NCBI GenBank assembly: GCA_902462495.1 | Contig: CABQCC010000103.1 | Span: 1-5,412, forward strand | Reading direction: 5' to 3' | Source of the DNA: an uncultured Eubacterium sp. | GTDB taxonomy: Bacteria > Bacillota > Clostridia > Oscillospirales > Acutalibacteraceae | DNA length: 5,412 nt | Shown here: one piece after another, positions 1 to 5,206 of the stretch | How positions within the stretch are numbered: the stretch's first letter is position 1 | Layout: every line of letters starts with the position of its first letter | The notes under the pieces: model-generated | The model's database searches: none | Told to the model about the DNA's origin: nothing | The model's input: the letters and a program-made list of their open reading frames with translations, nothing else | Program-made: the position numbers and the translations under genes

Positions 1-84
1 GAAAACGAAATTCAGAACCTTTCTCAACAGCTTACAGCGTGTCGAAAATACTTTTCGACCGCTCAGGCATTGCGAGTCATTTGA
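1..84 (+). CDS. Possible C-terminal tail of an upstream protein (partial)
   Basis: Reading from base 1 gives 27 open codons ending in TGA at 82-84; the start lies outside the window. The peptide begins ENEIQNLSQQL, a hydrophilic, heptad-like stretch that could be the end of a helical or coiled-coil protein, but no family can be recognised. The presence of a plus-strand intrinsic terminator immediately downstream shows that something is transcribed rightward here. Against this frame: its stop falls inside the terminator hairpin, which is unusual, and the other two plus-strand frames are also open across bases 1-84. The real gene may end before the window, or the transcript may be non-coding. 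This is a weak call. Confidence 0.25.
   Translation, partial: ENEIQNLSQQLTACRKYFSTAQALRVI
41..59. repeat. Perfect 8-bp inverted repeat with 3-base spacer
   Basis: GTCGAAAA (41-48) and TTTTCGAC (52-59) form a perfect inverted repeat around TAC, just ahead of the terminator. It has no T tract on either side, so it is not itself a terminator. Each arm resembles the Spo0A box core TGTCGAA: the left arm with its preceding T matches it fully, and the right arm differs at one position. The position at the end of a transcription unit argues against a promoter operator. It could equally be an RNA hairpin protecting the 3' end. Confidence 0.5.
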
Positions 85-99
85 CTGCAATGCCTTTTT
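66..99 (+). terminator. Rho-independent terminator of the upstream plus-strand unit
   Basis: GGCATTGC (66-73) pairs with GCAATGCC (87-94). Inside it AGTC (75-78) pairs with GACT (83-86) around an ATTT loop, leaving a single bulged G at 74. Five T residues (95-99) follow directly. The hairpin is followed by a T tract only on the plus strand. Read from the minus strand it is not followed by T residues, so it serves the upstream rightward gene and not nadE, which ends 12 bases away on the opposite strand. Confidence 0.85.
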
Positions 100-110
100 A
101 CTGTTATATT

Positions 111-2063
111 TTACATAAAATCTTCAAAACTTGCGTCGCTCGGCATTCTCCAGTCACCACGAGGGGAGAGTGAAACCGAGCCGACCTTTGGTCCGTCAGG
201 AATACAATTTCTCTTGAATTGGCTGATGAAAAATCTTCTCATAAACACATCAAGCCACTTTCTGATTGTCTTTCTGTCATAAACTCCGTCAAATGCTTTT
301 TCTGCAAGCTTTTGCAGTTTTTCTTTTGTAAAGCCGAATCTCACGAAGTTATAAAGGAAGAAGTCGTGCAATTCGTACGGACCGATGTTGTCCTCTGTTT
401 TTTGTGCAATCTTGCCGTCTTCATCAGGCGGAAGAAGCTCAGGCGAAACAGGGGTGTCAAGCACATCAAGCAGGATATTCTTTGTCTTTTCGTCACTTTG
501 GCTTGCAACATATTCAACAAGGTATCTAACGAGCGTTTTTGGCACAGAAGCATTCACACCGTACATGCTCATATGGTCGCCGTTGTATGTGCACCAACCC
601 ATTGCAAGCTCCGATAAATCACCCGTGCCAACAAGCAAGCAACCCATCTTGTTTGCCATATCAAAAAGAATTTGCGTTCTTTCTCTTGCCTGTGTGTTTT
701 CGTATGTAATGTCGTGCACATCCTCGCTGTGCTCAATGTCCTTTAAGTGCTGAATACAAGCGTCTTTTATGCTGATTTCCTTGATGGTCACGCCGAGTGA
801 CTTCATAAGTTCAATAGCGTTGTTGTATGTTCTGTCGGTTGTGCCGAAGCCAGGCATTGTGATGCCGATGATGTCTGTCATAGGCTTACCGAGCATTTTC
901 ATACTTTCAACCGCAACAAGAAGTGCAAGTGTGCTGTCAAGTCCACCGCTTATTCCGATTATACAGCCTTTTGAGTTGATGTGTTCAAGTCTTCTTGCAA
1001 GTCCGCTTGCCTGAATTGCAAAGATTTCTTCGCATCTTTCACGCACTTCATCTTTGTTGCTCGGAACAAATGGGTGAGGGTCAATATATCTGAACTTCAA
1101 ATCGTTGTCCGGATTTAATTCAATTTCAGGCTCGTCATCTTCGTCATCATCACAGCCAAAGCAAAAATCACAAGTCATATCCATAGTTTCAAATTCGTCA
1201 ATTGATTTGTTGCGAAAACTTGTGTCCTTAAGTCGAAGATTGTTGAGCTTTTCGCAGTCGATGTCTGCAATGGTGATTACATTTTCACGGCTGAAACGCT
1301 TGCCCTCGGCAAGTATTGCCCCGTTTTCCGCAATAATTGTTGCACCGCCGAAAACAAGGTCGGTTGTGCTTTCGTATATGCTTGCACCGGCATAAACATA
1401 TCCGCAGATACATTTTGCAGATTGTGTTTCAATCAACTTTTTTCTGTATTGTGCCTTTGAAACATATTCGTCACTTGCAGAAAGATTAACTATGATGTTT
1501 GCACCCGCAACAGCAAGATCGTTTGACGGCGGATTTGTCACCCACAAATCTTCGCACAATTCAACTCCGATAGTAACCCCGTCATCAAGTTGTATGAGTT
1601 TGGATGTGGTAATATCAAATCCGTATTCTTCACCGTTAACCCATTCGCTGAATCCCTCTTCCATAGGCTCTGCAAACCATCTTTTTTCGTAAAATTCGTT
1701 GTAGTTTGGCAGATTCTTTTTTGGCACAGCCATCAAGATTTCACCTTTATAAATTACAAATGCACAGTTGTAAAGTGAGTTCTTTATAGCCCACGGAGCA
1801 CCTACAACTACAACAATATTTCTGTTTTTTGTGTATTCAACAATGTCGTAAAGTGCTTCGTTTGATGCTTTGAGGAGTGATTTTGTAAAGAACAAATCTC
1901 CGCAGGAATATCCTGTTATTGAAAGTTCGGGAGTCACAAGAAGTCGCACCCCTTGCTTTTCTGCATCGTATATTGCTTTTTTTATTTCAACCTTGTTGTA
2001 GCTTGGGTTTGCCACTTTCAATTTGAGGCTTGCCGAAGCTACTCTAAACATTCCGTAATTCAT
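111..2063 (-). CDS. nadE: Glutamine-dependent NAD+ synthetase
   Basis: This cytoplasmic enzyme makes NAD+ from deamido-NAD+ (NaAD), ATP and glutamine, the last step of NAD biosynthesis. The 650 residues match the long two-domain form typified by Mycobacterium tuberculosis NadE. Residues about 5-280 are the nitrilase-fold glutaminase, with the Glu-Lys-Cys triad at E46 (TPELSITGY), K115 (VPKKNLP) and C170 (GVELCEDLW). Residues about 335-650 are the synthetase, with the ATP-pyrophosphatase P-loop SGGLDS at 372-377, GTGDLSELA at 479-487 and the conserved end SQFKRNCIPDGPKV...LSPRGDWRMPSD. The two are joined by a linker containing three cysteines (298, 301, 304) and an acidic run at 305-313, which I do not recall as a family hallmark. 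ATG at 2061-2063 is preceded by GAGGA six bases upstream. The alternative Met5 lacks a properly spaced site. It is the second gene of an operon, 13 bases after the epimerase-like gene. No T-tract terminator of its own is visible. Confidence 0.97.
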   Translation of the reverse strand: MNYGMFRVASASLKLKVANPSYNKVEIKKAIYDAEKQGVRLLVTPELSITGYSCGDLFFTKSLLKASNEALYDIVEYTKNRNIVVVVGAPWAIKNSLYNCAFVIYKGEILMAVPKKNLPNYNEFYEKRWFAEPMEEGFSEWVNGEEYGFDITTSKLIQLDDGVTIGVELCEDLWVTNPPSNDLAVAGANIIVNLSASDEYVSKAQYRKKLIETQSAKCICGYVYAGASIYESTTDLVFGGATIIAENGAILAEGKRFSRENVITIADIDCEKLNNLRLKDTSFRNKSIDEFETMDMTCDFCFGCDDDEDDEPEIELNPDNDLKFRYIDPHPFVPSNKDEVRERCEEIFAIQASGLARRLEHINSKGCIIGISGGLDSTLALLVAVESMKMLGKPMTDIIGITMPGFGTTDRTYNNAIELMKSLGVTIKEISIKDACIQHLKDIEHSEDVHDITYENTQARERTQILFDMANKMGCLLVGTGDLSELAMGWCTYNGDHMSMYGVNASVPKTLVRYLVEYVASQSDEKTKNILLDVLDTPVSPELLPPDEDGKIAQKTEDNIGPYELHDFFLYNFVRFGFTKEKLQKLAEKAFDGVYDRKTIRKWLDVFMRRFFISQFKRNCIPDGPKVGSVSLSPRGDWRMPSDASFEDFM

Positions 2064-2076
2064 TTTTTGTCCTCGA

Positions 2077-2952
2077 TTATATCATTGTAATTTTGTACTT
2101 GAATCCCGCCTGTTCGTTCGGTTCAAGTATTGTCATTCCACGCTTTTTTTCAATCTCGTTTGTTTCGTCGGAGCAGTTGGAAATTCCTGTCCACGGCTCA
2201 AGCGCAACAAAGTCGGCATTGCCGCACGCAGACCAAATAAGCAGGTTTGCCATATCTTGATATTCAATTTTTACACCCTTGCCATTCGGTCCGATAAGTG
2301 TTGCCGATTTTGGCGCAATGCCGTCAAATATCATAGCGTCTTTTTCTTCAAACAAGTCGTGACGCATTGCAATTTCTGATTTGCCGTCAAAATCATCAAA
2401 TCTGTTCTCAATGTTTATCAATCCGCTGTGATGGTCGGGACGGAGATAACCGCCCTCAAGCGCTTTGTCAAATTTAACCTTGTAATCTTCAAACTTTTCG
2501 TTTTTGTCAAGCGGACAGTTGAATGCAGGGTGACCGCCGATAACAAACGGCATCTTTTTCTCGCCTGTGTTTTTAACAAGATATTCAACGCTTACGGTTG
2601 AACCTACAAGCGTGTACTTTATTTCAAGTTCGTAGTCAAACGGAAAAGCCATTCTTGTTGCATCATTTGATTTTTGAATGAATGCAATTGAATTTTTGCT
2701 TTGCTCTTTGAGTTCAAACGGATTTATTCTTGCAACGCCGTGGCGCTTCATAACACATTTTTCGCCAAATGCCGTGCCCTCGTTGTTCGGCAACATTCCG
2801 ACAATAGGGAAGCATATCGGTGCCTGACCGCTCCAATGTTCTTCGTCGCCCTGCCAAAGATATTCCGTTGAGTTTTTGAGCAGAGAAGTGAGCATTGCTC
2901 CGTCTTGCAAAACGCAAACCTCGGCTTCATTGCTTGTGATTTTGTATTTCAT
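2077..2952 (-). CDS. Aldose 1-epimerase family protein, LacX type
   Basis: A 291-residue galactose-mutarotase-fold protein, probably cytoplasmic because no signal peptide is visible. Mutarotases interconvert alpha and beta anomers of aldoses. The LacX branch has no firmly settled substrate, so galactose should not be assumed. Family landmarks are in the expected order: RHGVAR at 70-75 (the HG.AR motif), GGHPAFNCP at 139-147 carrying the presumed catalytic acid H141, and ALEPWTGISN at 250-259 with the presumed catalytic base E252. The length is typical of the LacX branch and shorter than GalM (about 340). The start is supported by AAGGTG (2958-2963) five bases upstream of the ATG. It is the first gene of the leftward operon, with nadE directly after it. 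A strong promoter is seen upstream. A glucose-6-phosphate 1-epimerase-like substrate is an alternative. The fold and family are secure; the substrate is unknown. Confidence 0.9.
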   Translation of the reverse strand: MKYKITSNEAEVCVLQDGAMLTSLLKNSTEYLWQGDEEHWSGQAPICFPIVGMLPNNEGTAFGEKCVMKRHGVARINPFELKEQSKNSIAFIQKSNDATRMAFPFDYELEIKYTLVGSTVSVEYLVKNTGEKKMPFVIGGHPAFNCPLDKNEKFEDYKVKFDKALEGGYLRPDHHSGLINIENRFDDFDGKSEIAMRHDLFEEKDAMIFDGIAPKSATLIGPNGKGVKIEYQDMANLLIWSACGNADFVALEPWTGISNCSDETNEIEKKRGMTILEPNEQAGFKYKITMI

Positions 2953-2989
2953 AATTTCACCTTAATTTCAGTAATATATACATATTTTA

Positions 2990-3018
2990 ATTATAACTTA
3001 AAATAATCTATAATGCAA
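2990..3018 (-). promoter_or_regulatory. Predicted sigma-A promoter for the epimerase-nadE operon
   Basis: Read on the minus strand, TTGCAT (3013-3018) is separated by exactly 17 bases from a consensus TATAAT (2990-2995). Transcription would start near 2983, giving a leader of about 30 bases before the epimerase ATG at 2952, with a ribosome binding site inside it. The flanks are AT-rich. This is the best promoter in the window. Confidence 0.75.
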
Positions 3019-3020
3019 TA

Positions 3021-3049
3021 TTGAAAATGCACGCAATATGATATACAAT
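3021..3049 (+). promoter_or_regulatory. Predicted sigma-A promoter for the acidic-protein gene
   Basis: TTGAAA (3021-3026), a 17-base spacer and TACAAT (3044-3049) form a good vegetative promoter. The start would fall near 3056, about 30 bases before the ATG at 3085, with AGGAG (3074-3078) six bases ahead of the ATG. Its -35 box lies only two bases from the -35 box of the opposing promoter, and the perfect palindrome CAATATTG (3016-3023) touches both. Confidence 0.65.
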
Positions 3050-3084
3050 ACAGTTAAAGATTTATGTGATGTTAGGAGTTAAAT

Positions 3085-3660
3085 ATGGATTTATATTCAT
3101 TTATTCACGAGGCAATATTTGAAGAAAAAGACAAATATACCCGTCTTTATGAACTTATATGGTCGGAATTTGAACAAGACGGCTTTGTAATTACCGATGA
3201 GCCGGGGCACGAGATTGACGATATTTTCAAGGCAACGGCTATTCAAAATCTTATCGGCGAGTTTGAATATCGTCTTTATGATGAAGTCAACGAAACCGGC
3301 TTTGAGGATGTTGTTGATTATCTTGCACAAATCGGCGTTTCCAAGGAAGAAATTGTTGCTTATTGCGAAGAAGATGAAAACATCGACACCTTTGATGATG
3401 ACGAGGATTTGAAAATCAAAAACGGTCTTGATTATGCCACCGAGATTGTTGCGGACAAGTTGGTTGAATGTTTCTCACCTGACGATTTGTTCGATTACTT
3501 CTTCACGGCAACCTATGATTTCGTGCAGGATTTCACTTTTGATTTTGAGGATGTGGACGAATTTATGGCGTTCGTCGATTCAAACAGCGAAAGATTGGAC
3601 GGTTACAAAGAAGAATATCCGTCCGTTATGTCTTGGATGGAATCGGGTATGATAGTATAA
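3085..3660 (+). CDS. Hyperacidic protein of unknown function
   Basis: I do not recognise this 191-residue protein. By my count it has 54 Asp/Glu against 11 Lys/Arg, a net charge near -43 and hence a very low pI. It is also rich in Phe and Tyr, with an aromatic-acidic stretch at about 132-163 (DDLFDYFF, YDFVQDF, FDFEDVDEF). The strongest acidic run is at 95-108. There is no signal peptide, clear membrane segment, repeat or metal-binding cysteine motif; Cys occurs at 94 and 129 only. The alternation of short hydrophobic and acidic stretches suggests a folded, mainly helical cytoplasmic protein. The start is fixed by AGGAG six bases upstream. It forms a one-gene unit with its own promoter and terminator, divergent from the epimerase-nadE operon. 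Its codon use resembles the neighbours, so there is no sign of recent transfer. DNA mimicry, cation binding or a general stress role are possible but unsupported. Confidence 0.85.
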   Translation: MDLYSFIHEAIFEEKDKYTRLYELIWSEFEQDGFVITDEPGHEIDDIFKATAIQNLIGEFEYRLYDEVNETGFEDVVDYLAQIGVSKEEIVAYCEEDENIDTFDDDEDLKIKNGLDYATEIVADKLVECFSPDDLFDYFFTATYDFVQDFTFDFEDVDEFMAFVDSNSERLDGYKEEYPSVMSWMESGMIV

Positions 3661-3674
3661 ATAATGTGCTTTAT

Positions 3675-3699
3675 AGAGGCGATTGTTCGCCTCTTTTTT
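3675..3699 (+). terminator. Rho-independent terminator after the acidic-protein gene
   Basis: GAGGCG (3676-3681) pairs with CGCCTC (3688-3693) around the loop ATTGTT, with a further A-T pair (3675/3694), followed by six T residues (3694-3699). It lies 15 bases after the TAA stop. It separates the acidic-protein gene from the downstream Se/S operon, so the latter should have its own promoter. Confidence 0.9.
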
Positions 3700-3717
3700 A
3701 TGCCCAAAATAAATGTG

Positions 3718-3741
3718 ATGCAAAAACCTCATTTTGTGCAT
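3718..3741. repeat. Imperfect inverted repeat upstream of the Se/S gene pair
   Basis: ATGCA-AAAA (3718-3726) pairs with TTTT-TGCAT (3732-3741) around CCTCA, with one extra G at 3736: nine pairs in all. It overlaps the proposed -35 region of the downstream operon, as an operator might. It lacks GC pairs and a T tract, so it is not a terminator. Confidence 0.4.
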
Positions 3742-3762
3742 ACTATGTAATATATGTATACA
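3734..3762 (+). promoter_or_regulatory. Possible promoter of the DUF3343-desulfurase operon
   Basis: TTGTGC (3734-3739), a 17-base spacer and TATACA (3757-3762). Transcription would begin near 3769, leaving a very short leader before the GTG at 3783. Other -10-like words nearby (TACTAT at 3741, TAATAT at 3748) make the exact choice uncertain. A promoter in 3700-3782 is expected because a terminator precedes it. Confidence 0.4.
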
Positions 3763-3771
3763 CTTGTAAAC

Positions 3772-3778
3772 GAGGTGA
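3772..3778 (+). promoter_or_regulatory. Ribosome binding site deciding the GTG start at 3783
   Basis: GAGGTGA is a long match to the 16S anti-Shine-Dalgarno sequence, four bases before GTG at 3783 (the AGGTG core is five bases before it). It fixes the start of the 72-residue protein and rules out the in-frame ATG at 3633, which lies inside the preceding gene and upstream of a terminator. Confidence 0.85.
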
Positions 3779-3782
3779 TTTC

Positions 3783-4001
3783 GTGAAATGTGAAATTAAG
3801 GTAGGCTCTGTAACCAACGCACAGCGAGGTTCAAAATTGCTTCGGCGTTACGGAATCAAGCCTACCGTGTCAAGAATAGAAAATCCTGCTGTCGGTGACG
3901 GTTGCGGTTTTGTTATCGGAGTTGATTATGCGGATTGCGACACGGCAAAGAGATTGCTTGCTCAAAACGGAATAAGAATACTCGGGGTGAGGGAATTGTG
4001 A
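3783..4001 (+). CDS. DUF3343 family protein (putative Se/S carrier-like)
   Basis: A 72-residue protein starting with GTG. It resembles the DUF3343 / Se_S_carrier family (Pfam PF11823): a small alpha/beta domain with an N-terminal strand, a helix after it (NAQRGSKLLRRYGI), and the central GDGCGFVIGVDY element. C41 in GCG is the conserved cysteine proposed to carry sulfur or selenium. It ends with a helix and a final strand (AKRLLAQNGIRILGVREL). Additional cysteines are C3 and C52. The family is known mainly from association with SelD-linked selenium metabolism and cysteine desulfurases, and the carrier role is a prediction, not established biochemistry. Here it directly precedes a desulfurase and overlaps it by four bases (GTGA), so the two are very probably made together, with the desulfurase handing persulfide or selenide to C41. 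No selD, yedF or molybdenum hydroxylase gene is visible within the window. Confidence 0.8.
   Translation: MKCEIKVGSVTNAQRGSKLLRRYGIKPTVSRIENPAVGDGCGFVIGVDYADCDTAKRLLAQNGIRILGVREL
3984..3993 (+). promoter_or_regulatory. Internal ribosome binding region for the desulfurase GTG start
   Basis: GGGGTGA (3984-3990), seven bases ahead of GTG at 3998, and the overlapping GAGGG (3989-3993), four bases ahead, both lie in the last codons of the DUF3343 gene. They support starting the desulfurase at 3998 rather than at the in-frame ATG at 3935. The latter would add 21 residues absent from the family and overlap the upstream gene by 67 bases. Confidence 0.7.
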
Positions 4002-5128
4002 TTTATTTTGACAATGCCGCCACAACTTATCCAAAACCCGCTTCGGTTCTTGCGTCAGCCGTTTTTGCGTTAAAAAAGTATTCATTCAACAGCGGCAGAG
4101 GCGGATATAAGGAGAGTATCCGTGCAGGCGAGATGATTTATTCCGTTCGTGAAAAGGTCGCCGATATGTTTGGCTTTGAGGCGCAAAATGTGGCTTTTAC
4201 AAAAAACTGCACCGAGGCTCTTAATATGGCAATCAAGGGTAGCGTCAAGCAGGGTGACCATATCATCATTTCGTCACTTGAGCATAATTCCGTAAGTCGT
4301 GTTGTCGAAAAATTGCTTGATGACGGTATGATTGAATATGATATTGCACGTTATTCGTTTGATGATGACGAAACGGTCAAAAATTTTGAAAATCTCATCA
4401 AACCTAACACAACCGTTGTTGTTTGTATGCACTCAAGCAACGCTTTCGGCGTGACATTTCCTGTTGCAAAAATCGGCAAAATGTGCAAATCTCACGGCGT
4501 AAGGTTTATTGTTGACGGAGCACAAGGCGCAGGAGTTGCGGATATAAATGCAAAAAGAGATAATATCGACATTCTATGTGCTCCGGGGCATAAGTGCCTT
4601 TTCGGTGCAATGGGCACGGGATTCATTGCCGTAAAAGACGGTGTTCAACTTTCAACTGTCGAGGAGGGTGGCACGGGCAGTAATTCTATGTCGCTCAAAC
4701 AACCTGAATTTTTGCCCGATAGGCTTGAAGCAGGGACACTTAACAATTCGGGTATTATTTCCCTTGGCAAGGGCATAGATTATATAAATACCTACGGCAC
4801 GGATGCGATTTATTCTCACGAGTTGTCGCTTGCTTGCCGTACCTACACCGCACTTGACGGCATTGACGGAGTGAAACTCTATACTCCGTTTCCCGAAAAG
4901 AACAAAACTATGCCGATTTTATCTTTTAATTTTGCGGATTATTCAAGCGAAAAAACCGCTTCAATCCTTGCAAAAAACAATATTTGCACAAGGGCGGGCT
5001 TTCATTGCACACCGCTTGCACACAAGCATTTCGGAACTGCCGACCGTGGTACGGTTCGTGTGAGCTTTGGTGCATTTAACACGGTTTATGATTGTGACGC
5101 ACTTGTTAATGTTGTAAAAAAGTTGTGA
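3998..5128 (+). CDS. Cysteine desulfurase family protein (class-V aminotransferase fold)
   Basis: A PLP enzyme of 376 residues expected to release sulfur (or selenium) from cysteine (or selenocysteine) as an enzyme-bound persulfide plus alanine, in the cytoplasm. It starts with MIYFDNAATTYPKP, typical of the family. Landmarks: NSGRGGYKESIRAGE at 31-45, TKNCTEALN (68-76) phosphate-binding region, H96 in SLEHNS stacking on PLP, D173 and Q176 in VDGAQGAG, and the Schiff-base lysine K199 in APGHKCLFG. The presumed persulfide cysteine is C337 in RAGFHCTPLAH, placed as in SufS-type group II enzymes. The pattern fits the TIGR01977 subgroup (type member Enterococcus faecalis EF2568), known from orphan-selD selenium loci, better than housekeeping IscS/SufS; no sufB/D/U or iscU is nearby. 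The GTG start overlaps the DUF3343 stop, indicating translational coupling. No strong terminator follows, only a weak 4-bp hairpin at 5132-5145, so transcription may continue into cdaA. A true selenocysteine lyase is an alternative. Confidence 0.92.
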   Translation: MIYFDNAATTYPKPASVLASAVFALKKYSFNSGRGGYKESIRAGEMIYSVREKVADMFGFEAQNVAFTKNCTEALNMAIKGSVKQGDHIIISSLEHNSVSRVVEKLLDDGMIEYDIARYSFDDDETVKNFENLIKPNTTVVVCMHSSNAFGVTFPVAKIGKMCKSHGVRFIVDGAQGAGVADINAKRDNIDILCAPGHKCLFGAMGTGFIAVKDGVQLSTVEEGGTGSNSMSLKQPEFLPDRLEAGTLNNSGIISLGKGIDYINTYGTDAIYSHELSLACRTYTALDGIDGVKLYTPFPEKNKTMPILSFNFADYSSEKTASILAKNNICTRAGFHCTPLAHKHFGTADRGTVRVSFGAFNTVYDCDALVNVVKKL

Positions 5129-5146
5129 ATTTAGACTTAAATCTAC

Positions 5147-5175
5147 TTTATTTATCGTGTGATGTGTGGTATTAT
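5147..5175 (+). promoter_or_regulatory. Possible extended -10 promoter for cdaA
   Basis: TGGTATTAT (5167-5175) is a TGn-type extended -10 with TATTAT at 5170-5175. The region 17 bases upstream, TTTATT (5147-5152), is a poor -35, as extended -10 promoters allow. The start would fall near 5182, about 25 bases before the cdaA ATG. Read-through from the desulfurase gene is also possible, since there is no clear terminator between them. Confidence 0.45.
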
Positions 5176-5206
5176 ATATGTAACTTAATTTATAGGAATG
5201 AAAAAA

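Noticed and set aside
66..94. The hairpin as a bidirectional terminator also serving nadE
   Set aside because: On the minus strand it is followed by TGAGCGG, without a T tract; it may protect the nadE 3' end but is not a standard terminator in that direction.
341..553. Minus-strand 70-codon frame inside nadE
   Set aside because: A shifted-frame shadow of nadE; the translation is unlike any family.
219..1778. Plus-strand open frames of 62-132 codons opposite nadE (219-617, 385-753, 769-1014, 1105-1395, 1492-1692, 1590-1778)
   Set aside because: They lie antisense to a clear nadE, have low-complexity Ser- or Cys-rich translations, no ribosome binding sites and no family resemblance.
2714..2930. 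Two minus-strand frames of 60 and 67 codons inside the epimerase gene
   Set aside because: Out-of-frame shadows rich in Arg and Cys within a well-supported coding sequence.
2953..3084. Riboswitch or NAD-responsive leader upstream of the nadE operon
   Set aside because: The predicted leader is only about 30 bases and no stable structure or known regulator site is recognisable.
3097..3652. Frames at 3097-3330 (minus), 3197-3412 and 3428-3652 (plus) within the acidic-protein gene
   Set aside because: All overlap the 191-codon gene, which has the promoter, ribosome binding site and terminator; the alternatives have none.
3633..3782. ATG start at 3633 for the DUF3343 gene
   Set aside because: It would begin inside the preceding gene and translate through a terminator; the family domain begins at the GTG at 3783, which has a strong ribosome binding site.
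3870..4085. Minus-strand 71-codon frame across the DUF3343/desulfurase junction
   Set aside because: Antisense to two recognisable genes, with no signals of its own.
5132..5145. Hairpin TAGA/TCTA after the desulfurase stop as a terminator
   Set aside because: Only four AT-rich pairs and no clean T tract.
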